Assembly: GCA_965243145.1 (NCBI GenBank)
Contig: CBDEUB010000002.1
Location: 1,736,001-1,800,000 of the forward strand
Length of the DNA stretch: 64,000 nt
Origin: CBDBLK01 sp965243145
GTDB lineage: Bacteria; Bdellovibrionota; Bacteriovoracia; Bacteriovoracales; Bacteriovoracaceae
Direction of reading: 5' to 3'
The notes beneath the pieces were generated by a model that was given only the letters and a program-made list of their open reading frames with translations, ran no database searches and was not told the origin of the DNA. Made by a program: the position numbers and the translations under genes. Numbering within the stretch: position 1 is the first letter of the stretch; each line of letters opens with the position of its first letter. Positions 14,510-22,143 of the stretch are shown here, piece by piece.

Positions 14510-15379
14510 ATGGGTATTAAACAAAATTTCTTATGGATTTTCTGTCTCATTTTTCTAAGCGGGTGTGCTCTTTTTGGCAGTTCCGGCGTTAGCACCAACA
14601 CTTCCGGTTTAAGAACGCCGGCATATCACAAATACTTGGACATGCCAAAAATGACATTTGTCCCCATTCCCGCGGCGGGAAAGAGGTTTACCATGGGGAG
14701 TCCCGAAGATGAGAGGCGTAGGGGCGGGGATGAGGATCAAGTGCAAGTCAGATTGACACAGGATTTTGAGATGCAGAGTACGGAGGTGACGCAGTTGCAG
14801 TGGTTTGAGGTGATGAGGGAGAATCTCTCGCGGTTTAAAAGTGAAAAATACTGCAAGGGGGAACACCGTGAGATAGAGAGAGTCGAATTGTGCCTCAATA
14901 ATCCGGTGGAGAATGTGAGTTGGAATGAGGTGCAGAATTTTATAAGGGAACTCAACCGGCAAATTGATGACGGGTACACCTATCGTCTGCCTACGGAAGC
15001 GGAGTGGGAGTATGCTGCCAGGGCCGAGACGACGACTGTTTACTCTTTTGGGGACAACTCGGAGGATTTGAGAGCACACGGTTGGTACTGGGAGAACTCA
15101 AATAGGAGAACCCACAAGGTGGGGCAGAAGAGCGCGAACGCTTGGGGATTGCATGATGTGCACGGCAATGTGTGGGAGTGGGTGGAGGATGCCTACGCTT
15201 CCGACTTGCCGGGAGGAACTGATCCACTGCAAAGTTCCGGGCGCGACCGCGTCGTTCGTGGCGGCGGTTGGAGCAACGGCGCGCAGGGCCTGCGTTCTGC
15301 GGATCGCAGCAGTATCAACCCTGGCGACAGGGGCTACTTTATTGGTTTTCGCCTTTTGAGGACACCCGTAAAACGATAG
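14510..15379 (+). CDS. DGR target 4: FGE-sulfatase/C-type-lectin-fold lipoprotein
   Basis: Protein of 289 residues. The N-terminus is a lipoprotein signal with lipobox LSGC (Cys19) and Ala at +2, so outer-membrane anchoring is expected. A short Ser/Thr-rich linker (GSSGVSTNTSGLRTPA) leads to the FGE-sulfatase domain: MTFVPIPAAGKRFTMGSPE, TEVTQLQWFEVM, RLPTEAEWEYAARAETTTVYSFG, HDVHGNVWEWVEDA and the VR at 243-284. Formylglycine cysteines are missing from the terminal block. ATG 14510 is favoured over 14507 by spacing to AGAGGGG and by comparison with target 5. The lipoprotein form differs from targets 1-3, so the DGR diversifies both soluble exported and anchored versions. GGCC is rare (2 in 870 bp). 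Confidence 0.92.
   Translation: MGIKQNFLWIFCLIFLSGCALFGSSGVSTNTSGLRTPAYHKYLDMPKMTFVPIPAAGKRFTMGSPEDERRRGGDEDQVQVRLTQDFEMQSTEVTQLQWFEVMRENLSRFKSEKYCKGEHREIERVELCLNNPVENVSWNEVQNFIRELNRQIDDGYTYRLPTEAEWEYAARAETTTVYSFGDNSEDLRAHGWYWENSNRRTHKVGQKSANAWGLHDVHGNVWEWVEDAYASDLPGGTDPLQSSGRDRVVRGGGWSNGAQGLRSADRSSINPGDRGYFIGFRLLRTPVKR
15236..15360 (+). repeat. Variable repeat VR4 of target 4
   Basis: 125 bp, colinear with the TR without indels. Most mismatches are A to G/T at TR adenines (for example the AAC AAC AAC block becomes AGC AAC GGC). About half a dozen are non-adenine, such as TTG to CTG and GTT to ATT. The 3' end GCCTTTTGAG is identical to the TR, unlike VR1-3 and VR5. Confidence 0.93.
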
Positions 15380-15401
15380 CACTTTTACTTGAAAATCGCA
15401 G

Positions 15402-15429
15402 TCGGTGAAACCCCCGGCGTATTCAACAT
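15402..15429 (+). repeat. Remnant of the 734-codon gene's 3' end, between targets 4 and 5
   Basis: 28 bp matching 14348-14375 (the GETPGVFNI coding segment) at 26 positions, now in the intergenic space just before target 5. It marks the joint of a tandem duplication that copied the end of the upstream gene together with a lipoprotein target gene. Confidence 0.8.
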
Positions 15430-15443
15430 AAAGAGGGAAAATA

Positions 15444-16295
15444 ATGGGTGTTAAACAAAACTTTTTGCTGGCCTTCATTTTCATTTTTTTAAGCGGGTGT
15501 GCTTTTCTTCGCAGTTCCGGCGTTAGCACCAACACTTCCGGTTTGAGAACGCCGGCGAATGTGATGGATATGAAATTTGCCTCCATCCCTGCGGGAGAGT
15601 TTACCATGGGGAGTCCTGAAAATGAGAAGCATCGGGATATGAATGAGGAGCAAGTCAAAGTGAAGCTAACTCAAGGATTTGAGATGCAAATGACAGAGGT
15701 GACGCAGTTGCAGTGGTTTGGGGTGATGGGAACAAATCCCTCGCGGTTTAAAAATGAGGGAGACTGTAAGGGAGAGCATCGAGTGATTGAAGGGATTTCT
15801 CTTTGTCCCAATCATCCGGTGGAGAGGGTTTCATGGTATGAGGTACAGGATTTTATAGCGAAGTACAATCAACAAACCAATGACGGTTACATTTACCGTT
15901 TGCCGACAGAGGCAGAGTGGGAGTACGCAACAAGAGCGGGAACAACCACGGCTTACTTCTTTGGAAATGATTTCTCAAAACTCAGTAATTACGGTTGGTT
16001 CTGGGGCAACTCGGAGGACAAAAGAACCCATCCAGTGGGGAGGAAAGGTGTCAACCCGTGGGGGCCTTACGATATGTACGGGAATGTCTGGGAGTGGGTA
16101 CAAGACCATTATAAAGGGGAATTGCCGGGGGGAAACAACCCGTTGCAAAGTGATGGCCGTTCCCGTGTCGTTCGTGGCGGCAGTTGGTGCGATGGCGCGT
16201 TTTATTTGCGTTCTGCGGTTCGCAGCTACGACGACCCTGGTGGCAAGAACTACGATGTCGGGTTCCGCCTGGTAAGGATACCCGCAAAACGATAG
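15444..16295 (+). CDS. DGR target 5: FGE-sulfatase/C-type-lectin-fold lipoprotein
   Basis: Protein of 283 residues and a tandem paralogue of target 4. It has the same lipoprotein leader type (LSGC, Cys19, Ala at +2) and an almost identical Ser/Thr linker, then MKFASIPAGEFTMGSPENE, TEVTQLQWFGVMGTNPSRF, RLPTEAEWEYATRAGTTTAYFFG, YDMYGNVWEWVQDH and the VR at 237-278. One cysteine directly follows RGGSW, but the spacing is not that of active formylglycine-generating enzymes, so a binding role is more likely. The ribosome site is GAGGG. After the stop a MITE-like element begins at 16315. GGCC is rare (3 in 852 bp). Confidence 0.92.
   Translation: MGVKQNFLLAFIFIFLSGCAFLRSSGVSTNTSGLRTPANVMDMKFASIPAGEFTMGSPENEKHRDMNEEQVKVKLTQGFEMQMTEVTQLQWFGVMGTNPSRFKNEGDCKGEHRVIEGISLCPNHPVERVSWYEVQDFIAKYNQQTNDGYIYRLPTEAEWEYATRAGTTTAYFFGNDFSKLSNYGWFWGNSEDKRTHPVGRKGVNPWGPYDMYGNVWEWVQDHYKGELPGGNNPLQSDGRSRVVRGGSWCDGAFYLRSAVRSYDDPGGKNYDVGFRLVRIPAKR
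16152..16276 (+). repeat. Variable repeat VR5 of target 5
   Basis: 125 bp, colinear with the TR without indels. Many TR adenines are replaced (AAC to TCC, TGC, GGC, TAC and GAC; AAT to GTT and GAT). Non-adenine changes occur at the 5' edge (TCC to GAT), at some third codon positions and at the 3' end (CTGGTAAG). Confidence 0.9.
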
Positions 16296-16314
16296 CGCTT
16301 TCCTTGCAAATCTT

Positions 16315-16483
16315 GTAACTGCTCACACTTCAGGCCATCTTGAAGCTCAGCTTCGCTATCACTCCCTGCGGCGTACTCTTGGTACGCCTCAGTCGCTCTG
16401 TTTCGCTTCACTCCAATCTGACCTAAATTGTGAACAGTTACCCTGCTTTTATTACGATTTTTCTCTGAGGTATGAGTAATTAC
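16315..16483. mobile_element. MITE-like element, copy A (internally deleted)
   Basis: Begins GTAACTGCTCACACTT. An internal CTAAATTGTGAACAGTTAC and an outer GTATGAGTAATTAC are reverse complements of the left-end type. Compared with copies B-D it lacks about 70 internal bases (the CTTCGCATCCTGC to GTGTGAGTCAG part). No open frame of its own and no transposase. It lies between target 5 and the convergent transaldolase gene. Confidence 0.75.
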
Positions 16484-16523
16484 CAAATCTTGCCAATGGC
16501 CCAAATCGGCCGCCCGATAGGCC

Positions 16524-17252
16524 TTAGATACTGTATCCCGCCGCCTCGGAGTCTGCCTTGAAGGCCTGCACGGTTTCCAGGCCGCATTGGCCAAGGCCTT
16601 TATTGAAGTTATCAACCTTTTTGAGCATGGGATGGGGGACGGTGATGATATGGCAGCCGGTTTGTTCGGCCTGAACAATGTTGAACACTTCGCGGGTTGA
16701 GGCCCACAGAAGTTCGATATTGTCGTCTAGCGAGCGGCAAATGCTGGCCGCCGCGGCCATGACGGGAACGGGATCAATGCCGGTGTCGGCGATTCGGCCG
16801 GCAAAAACTGAAATGACTGAAGGAGCGCCTCCCTTGAGTGCGTGGGCCACCGTAGAGGTTTGTTCGAGAGTAAAAACGGCAGTGATATTAAGTTTGACTC
16901 CCTCGTGGGCCAAAGTTTGAATCAGGGGAATGGTGGACTCCCCTTTGGAATTGGTGACGGGAATTTTGACGAAGACATTATTTCCCCAACTGGCAATTTT
17001 TCTCGCCTGCTCGTCCATGGATGCGAAATCGTCGGCAAAAACCTCAAAGGAAATGGGTTTGTGTTTGATCTCTTGCAAAACTTTTTTGCAAAAGGGGACA
17101 TATTCGGAAACGCCGGCCTTCTTCATCAGTGAAGGGTTGGTGGTGAGTCCCTGAATTTTGGGGTCGTTGCTAAGTTCAATCATGGAATGGTAGTCGGCAC
17201 CGTCGGCAAAGAGTTTCACTTTTCCCTGGTAGGTGGAACGGTAAGCAAACAT
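16524..17252 (-). CDS. Transaldolase-family enzyme
   Basis: Protein of 242 residues of the class I aldolase fold. Visible family features are the N-terminal LFADGADYHSM, QGLTTNPSLMKKAGV (the TTNPS signature), FVKIPVTNSKG with the Schiff-base lysine in VKIPVTN, LNITAVFTLEQ, and ISVFAGRIADTG. Transaldolase moves a dihydroxyacetone unit between sugar phosphates in the non-oxidative pentose phosphate pathway; the short length resembles the TalC/fructose-6-phosphate aldolase subfamily, so the exact substrate is open. The ATG at 17252 is preceded by GGAGGG on the minus strand, which favours it over an in-frame ATG six codons upstream. It stands alone and is divergent from the sugar transferase gene. 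Confidence 0.88.
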   Translation of the reverse strand: MFAYRSTYQGKVKLFADGADYHSMIELSNDPKIQGLTTNPSLMKKAGVSEYVPFCKKVLQEIKHKPISFEVFADDFASMDEQARKIASWGNNVFVKIPVTNSKGESTIPLIQTLAHEGVKLNITAVFTLEQTSTVAHALKGGAPSVISVFAGRIADTGIDPVPVMAAAASICRSLDDNIELLWASTREVFNIVQAEQTGCHIITVPHPMLKKVDNFNKGLGQCGLETVQAFKADSEAAGYSI

Positions 17253-17398
17253 AAAAGGCCCTCCTTTCAAACTGTTGAAGAATGTACCATGGCCTTGGAT
17301 TTAAGCAAATATCTGCGGAATCTGTGGGATTTGCAGGGTTTGCGCTTCTCTTTTCGGCCCCATTGTTTTAGTTTGGCCTGTAGGGAGTTCACTTTAGC

Positions 17399-18799
17399 TT
17401 GTCGCGCAAAAGACAAAGGCCCCGAGGCATGTTTCAAAACCGCCAATCTTTCTTTCTACACGCCCAAAAATGGGTCGATGCCATTTCGGTTGGCATTTGC
17501 TGGGGATTGGCCTACTTCATCCGCTTTCACTATTTGCCCGAGCACGAAGAGGGCCTGGAACTTTTGTTTTTGAAATTGGCCCCTGTTGTAATGGTTTTTA
17601 CACTCTACTTTTTCCACAAGGCCGGCCTGTACACTATCGGCAAACTCACACTGCACGATTATTTTGGCCTGATTAAGGCCAATGTTTTGACTCTCGTGAG
17701 TTTGGTCATCTTTATTTATTTCTTCGGTGACGGCCGCATTTCCAGACTCATGCTTGGATTTTATATTGCTTTTTCAACTCTGGTCTTTATGATCACCAGA
17801 GTTGTACTCAGAAAAATTTTAAAAAAATCCCGCAAGGCCATCAAGAAGTCTCAAAATATTCTTCTAGTTGGCAATGGGCCTTCCTTATTTCGTTATGTTG
17901 AGACAGTCAACAAGTTTAAGGGCCTGGGGATAAAATTTCTGGGATGGATGGATTCCCAAGGGCTTGCGGAAAAGGCCCAAGTCCCTTCTCTCGAGGCCAC
18001 TTATGAGGATTTTCGTCGGGGCCACAGAGTCGATGCAGTGGTTGTTTCCTATCAGGGAGAAATGGTTGCCAAAATGGAAAAGTTTTTGGCCCTTCATTAT
18101 AATGACACTGTTCCCATTCAAATTCTCCCCAATTTGTCCCATGCGCTGGTGGGTTATCATGTCGAAGAGTTTTCGGGGATTCCCATTATAAGTATCAATC
18201 GGCCGGTTTTTAGCAGCGTAGACATGTTTCTCAAAAGGGGACTTGATATTGCAGGAAGTGCTTTGGGCCTCGTCTTGCTCGCGCCTTTCCTTTTGTTCAT
18301 CTCTGTTTTAGTCAAATTGTCTTCCAGGGGGCCAGTTTTTTATGGCCAAAGGCGTGTGGGATTGAACGGGGCCACTTTTACCATGTGGAAATTTAGAACC
18401 ATGCGGATGGGCCAAACTGGAGGGGATGAGCACGAATGGTCAAACCCCGACAATCCGAGGAAGACAAAATTGGGGAATTTTTTGCGCAAAACTTCACTGG
18501 ATGAATTGCCCCAGCTCTGGAATGTCTTGAAGGGGGAGATGAGTTTGGTCGGCCCCCGGCCAGAGCAACCTTTTTTTGTCGATAAATTCAAGGGTGAAAT
18601 TCCAGGTTATATGCTCAGACACAAGATGCGCGCGGGGATCACCGGCTGGGCACAAGTCAACGGGTGGCGGGGAGACACTTCCCTTAAAGAGCGCATCCGT
18701 TGCGATATTTACTACATTAGAAACTGGGATTTTTGGTTTGATATAAAGATATTGTTTCTCACTATCCTTAAAGGGTTTGTGAATAAAAACGCCTATTAA
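17399..18799 (+). CDS. Polyprenyl-phosphate sugar-1-phosphate transferase
   Basis: Protein of up to 466 residues with WcaJ/PglC-type architecture: four or so N-terminal membrane helices, a CoA-binding-like central domain (NILLVGNGPSLFRYVETV onward), a further membrane helix (LGLVLLAPFLLFISVLVKL) and the C-terminal catalytic bacterial sugar transferase domain with KFRTM, DELPQLWNVLKGEMSLVGPRPE and GWAQVNGWRGDT. It should attach a sugar phosphate to undecaprenyl phosphate to start synthesis of an exopolysaccharide or O-antigen unit. A TTG at 17399 and an ATG at 17429 are both possible starts. It faces a convergent cluster with O-antigen ligase, GalE and GT4, fitting one surface-polysaccharide region. 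GGCC occurs about 27 times in this 1.5 kb. Confidence 0.93.
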   Translation: MSRKRQRPRGMFQNRQSFFLHAQKWVDAISVGICWGLAYFIRFHYLPEHEEGLELLFLKLAPVVMVFTLYFFHKAGLYTIGKLTLHDYFGLIKANVLTLVSLVIFIYFFGDGRISRLMLGFYIAFSTLVFMITRVVLRKILKKSRKAIKKSQNILLVGNGPSLFRYVETVNKFKGLGIKFLGWMDSQGLAEKAQVPSLEATYEDFRRGHRVDAVVVSYQGEMVAKMEKFLALHYNDTVPIQILPNLSHALVGYHVEEFSGIPIISINRPVFSSVDMFLKRGLDIAGSALGLVLLAPFLLFISVLVKLSSRGPVFYGQRRVGLNGATFTMWKFRTMRMGQTGGDEHEWSNPDNPRKTKLGNFLRKTSLDELPQLWNVLKGEMSLVGPRPEQPFFVDKFKGEIPGYMLRHKMRAGITGWAQVNGWRGDTSLKERIRCDIYYIRNWDFWFDIKILFLTILKGFVNKNAY

Positions 18800-18805
18800 A
18801 GGCAG

Positions 18806-19969
18806 TTAAAAAAGGGAGAAAATTCCCAGTAAAAAAAAGAGATTTTCACCGTCTCCAAAAGTATATTGGGTAAACCCGGAGATCAAAAAGGCCAAAACGA
18901 AGGGAAAAATGATCTCATTTCTTTGATAAGTTTCTTTTAACCAGAGCAGACAGAAGGCCAGTAAGGCGATGAATCCTGCAATTCCGGTGCTCGCCAAATG
19001 TTCTAAGTAATTGTTGTGGGCATGGCCGCTGTGTTCACTCCAGGGGATGTCGTACTTCTTCTTTAGTGCCTTGGAGTGGGGTTCGTAGTTTTTGTACCCG
19101 TAACCCCACACGGGCCTTTCAGAAGTGGCCTTTAGGGCCGTTTTGAAGAAGGCCAGGCGCTGGGAATTGGAATCCTGCCTGGTTAAAAATGTCTCTCTAA
19201 CTTTTGGCAGGCCGAGGAACCCTATTCCTAAGAGTAAAAACCCGAGGCCAAAAATGAGGGCAAACTTTTTTTTATTTTGTTTGAAGAAAAAAAAGGGGAT
19301 GGCGGCCAAAACACTGATCCAGGCACCACGGGTGTAACTGGTGGCAAGGCCCACAAAATTGATCGCCCAGGCACAGTTGAGAATCCAATTTTGCGTCCAC
19401 TTTTTAAAAATGTCACGGTGGAGGATAGCGCCGGTAAGTAAAACCATAAAAAAGGCAATATTGTGTCCATAGGTCATATACATGCCGTAAAAACCGCAAT
19501 TGCGGGAGATGTGACACGCCGGAGTTAGTTTTAGGGGATGGGTTCCCGTATAAGAGGCGATCAGGCCAGAAATTGTGGCCAGTGTGGCAGTAGCAATAAA
19601 CACATTTAAGGCCCAGGCAATTTTTTTATCATTCAAAAAATCCCGTTTCAAATATTGGAAGGAAAAATAAGTCAAAAAGGCAATAATAAAATATTTGAGT
19701 TTGAAGGCATTTTTCCAGGGAGTTTCAATAATGTCGAGATTGGTGATGACCGAGATAAGGCCAACGGCAGTCATGGCCAATATGGCCCAAATACTTTTTT
19801 TTACAGTGAAATCTTTTTTGCGCAACCAAACGGCGAAAAAATAAATTCCCCCTGGCAGCAACAGGATATGTCCCAGCGCCGCCAGTGCGATGGAAGTAAA
19901 AATGCCCGTTGCCAAGGCGATTAGTCCGCAGTAGGTCAGTCGCAGAAAAAACAGATCGGCGGTTTTCAC
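18806..19969 (-). CDS. O-antigen ligase/polymerase-like membrane protein
   Basis: Protein of 387 residues composed almost entirely of hydrophobic helices (10-12), with a larger loop in the second half containing SQRLAFFKTALKATSERPVWGYGYKNYE and HAHNNYLEHLASTG. The RG motif in ATSYTRGAWIS and the HxHNxYLE-like stretch are typical of the Wzy_C/WaaL family, which polymerises O-antigen or ligates it to lipid A core. Which of the two activities applies cannot be told from sequence alone. The start overlaps the stop of galE by 4 bp, and galE overlaps the GT4 gene, so the three form a tight minus-strand operon. Confidence 0.85.
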   Translation of the reverse strand: MKTADLFFLRLTYCGLIALATGIFTSIALAALGHILLLPGGIYFFAVWLRKKDFTVKKSIWAILAMTAVGLISVITNLDIIETPWKNAFKLKYFIIAFLTYFSFQYLKRDFLNDKKIAWALNVFIATATLATISGLIASYTGTHPLKLTPACHISRNCGFYGMYMTYGHNIAFFMVLLTGAILHRDIFKKWTQNWILNCAWAINFVGLATSYTRGAWISVLAAIPFFFFKQNKKKFALIFGLGFLLLGIGFLGLPKVRETFLTRQDSNSQRLAFFKTALKATSERPVWGYGYKNYEPHSKALKKKYDIPWSEHSGHAHNNYLEHLASTGIAGFIALLAFCLLWLKETYQRNEIIFPFVLAFLISGFTQYTFGDGENLFFLLGIFSLF

Positions 19970-20937
19970 GGGTTATATTTTTTTTCCCACTGGTAGGCCG
20001 TGCTGATAATGGTTTCCAAATTATCATGACGGGGCCTCCAGCCAATGATGTCTTTTATCTTTTGGGCACTGGAGACCAGGCGGGTGGCATCGCCTGGCCG
20101 GCGGCCAGTAACTCTAGTTTCAAAATCGACTTGGGTTATCCGTTTCACTGCTTCGATAATGTCTTTGACCGAATATCCGTGCCCATAACCGCAATTGAGC
20201 GTGTGGGAATGGCGGTTTTTTTCCAAATAGCAAAGAGCATCGACATGGGCCTGGGCCAAGTCATCGACATGAATATAGTCCCTTTCGCAAGTGCCGTCCC
20301 GGGTGGGATAGTCTTCGCCAAAAATCTCTACCCGTGAGCGTTTCCCCGCCACACATTCACAGGCGACTTTGATCAAATGGGTGGCCTGGGGGGAACACTG
20401 GCCAATTTTTCCCTCGACATTGGCACCCGAGACATTGAAATAGCGGAGAATGATATAGTTCAATTCACTGCTTTGGGCGACATCTTCCAAAAACCACTCT
20501 GTCATCAGCTTGCTGCGGCCATAGGGGTGGATGGGGTTTGTGGGGGTTTCCTCGGTGCAAATTCCCTCCGGGTTTCCGTAAACAGTAGCGGTCGATGAAA
20601 AAATAAAATTGTGAACCCGGTATTTTTGGCAAAGGCGGATAAGTTCCAACGATTTTCTAACATTGTTGTCGTAGTATTTAATGGGATTTTGCACAGACTC
20701 TGGAACCACCACGGAGCCGGCAAAGTGAAGGCAGGCATCGAATTTTTCCCTTTGCATGAGTTGTTCCATAAATTCCAAGTTTCCAATATCTTGTTTTTCG
20801 TGATGGCCAAAGAGAATGGATTTTTTTCTTCCCGTCGAAAGGTCGTCAACGATGACAGGATCGTAACCCGCTAATCCCAAGAGATTGACGACATGACTGC
20901 CTATATAACCGGCACCTCCGGTGACTAAAACTTTCAC
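19966..20937 (-). CDS. galE: UDP-glucose 4-epimerase
   Basis: Protein of 323 residues, extended SDR family: NAD-binding GGAGYIG at 7-13, the conserved HFAGSVVVPESV, FSSTATVYGNPE, the catalytic YGRSK (YxxxK), FNVSGAN, and the C-terminal NCGYGHGYSVKDII. It interconverts UDP-glucose and UDP-galactose, feeding sugar nucleotides to polysaccharide synthesis. Position between a GT4 glycosyltransferase and an O-antigen ligase-like protein, with overlapping ends, supports a role in surface glycan production. Length is normal for the family, slightly short of the E. coli enzyme. Confidence 0.95.
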   Translation of the reverse strand: MKVLVTGGAGYIGSHVVNLLGLAGYDPVIVDDLSTGRKKSILFGHHEKQDIGNLEFMEQLMQREKFDACLHFAGSVVVPESVQNPIKYYDNNVRKSLELIRLCQKYRVHNFIFSSTATVYGNPEGICTEETPTNPIHPYGRSKLMTEWFLEDVAQSSELNYIILRYFNVSGANVEGKIGQCSPQATHLIKVACECVAGKRSRVEIFGEDYPTRDGTCERDYIHVDDLAQAHVDALCYLEKNRHSHTLNCGYGHGYSVKDIIEAVKRITQVDFETRVTGRRPGDATRLVSSAQKIKDIIGWRPRHDNLETIISTAYQWEKKYNP

Positions 20938-22034
20938 AACTTCATCACCTCTTCAATTCTTTGCCACATTTGCTTTTTAAAGCGTTCCTTGGAAAATTCT
21001 TTGGCGCGGTTATAAAGTACATCCCTTTGAAAAGACTTTTTCTCGAAGGATTCGATCGCTTTTGTGAGATCATCAGCGCTCGCCTTGTGAAAAAAAACAG
21101 CGGTTTGATGGTTCATACTTTCCAGCACTCCCCCTTCCGCTCTAGCAATGACTGGAGTTCCCGCCGCCAAGGCCTCAAGGGGTGTGATGCCAAAATCTTC
21201 CACCCCTGGCAACAGAAAGGCCTTGGCCTTAAAAAGGTGATCGATTACTTCCCGCCTTGGCAATGTTCCCAAAAACTGAATATTGTTTTTGGCCTTCACT
21301 TTGAGTGCATTTTCCCCCGGGCCAGAACCGATAATTTTAAGTTTTTTAAAGGGGAGTCGGTTAAAAGTTTCAATCGCCAAATCAACCCGTTTGTTGGGGG
21401 CAAAGGCCCCAAGCATGAGATAAAAATCTTGTTTGTCGGGTGGGGCCTGATTCCCCTCTCTAAAATCTTCGAGTTCCACAAATGGATGAACCACATGGCA
21501 GTCGCGCCCATAATATTTTTGCACGCGTTGGCGGACAAACCCAGAATTGGCCACCATCACATCGACATTTTGATTGGAACCCATATCCCAACGGGTGAGG
21601 AATTTGCGAAAAATTTTCATGCCCAGGCGTTGGTAAAGGGGAGCGTGGGGGCCAAAGTAACATGAAAATTGATCATAGATATAGCGCATAGGGCTATGGA
21701 GATAGCACAAATGTTTGGCCCCTTTGGGCCTTGTTAGGCCTTTGATAACGCAATGGGACGAAGACAGCACCAAATCCGCTTTTTCGGCAATTTTCATGGA
21801 TTGCACGGCGGCGGGGAAGAGCGGCAGCATTTTGCGGTAGTGCCGGTGAGTGCCGGGCAGGCGGCCTAAAAAACTGGTGACGATTTTTCTTTCTTCAATG
21901 CTGGGAGGGAGAGTGCCCTTTTTGTGCAAAAGAGTGTAGAGCGGTGCCTGGGGGAACATTTCACAGAAGGCCTCGAGAACCCTCTCACCTCCCCGCAATC
22001 CCGTGAGCCAGTCATGTAGCAAAACCACATTCAC
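20934..22034 (-). CDS. Glycosyltransferase family 4 protein
   Basis: Protein of 366 residues with a GT-B fold. The N-terminal domain opens with VVLLHDWLTGLRGGERVLEAF, the glycine-rich acceptor loop of GT4 enzymes. The C-terminal domain has LMLGAFAPNKRVDLAIE, LKIIGSGPGEN, and the donor-binding EDFGITPLEALAAGTPVIARAEGGVLES with the E-x7-E motif. The sugar donor and acceptor cannot be read from the sequence. It is the first gene of the minus-strand operon with galE and the O-antigen ligase-like gene, so it likely adds a residue to the repeat unit. It is divergent from metF. Confidence 0.92.
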   Translation of the reverse strand: MNVVLLHDWLTGLRGGERVLEAFCEMFPQAPLYTLLHKKGTLPPSIEERKIVTSFLGRLPGTHRHYRKMLPLFPAAVQSMKIAEKADLVLSSSHCVIKGLTRPKGAKHLCYLHSPMRYIYDQFSCYFGPHAPLYQRLGMKIFRKFLTRWDMGSNQNVDVMVANSGFVRQRVQKYYGRDCHVVHPFVELEDFREGNQAPPDKQDFYLMLGAFAPNKRVDLAIETFNRLPFKKLKIIGSGPGENALKVKAKNNIQFLGTLPRREVIDHLFKAKAFLLPGVEDFGITPLEALAAGTPVIARAEGGVLESMNHQTAVFFHKASADDLTKAIESFEKKSFQRDVLYNRAKEFSKERFKKQMWQRIEEVMKL

Positions 22035-22143
22035 TTTCCTAGAATTACGAAGATGGCAAAGTTTTGTCCAGGTTTATTCCCGTTGTATGTGGTAAAATCC
22101 TCACTTTTTGCCAGATGTGTACAGGTGAGGTAACAAGGAAATT

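Noticed and set aside
3963..16295. Formylglycine-generating (sulfatase-modifying) activity of the five FGE-fold proteins
   Set aside because: The paired active-site cysteines are missing or misplaced in all five and the region where they belong is the VR; a ligand-binding role is more likely.
22035..22143. SAM or cobalamin riboswitch before metF-metH
   Set aside because: The 109 bp is short and no conserved riboswitch core or terminator pair could be recognised.
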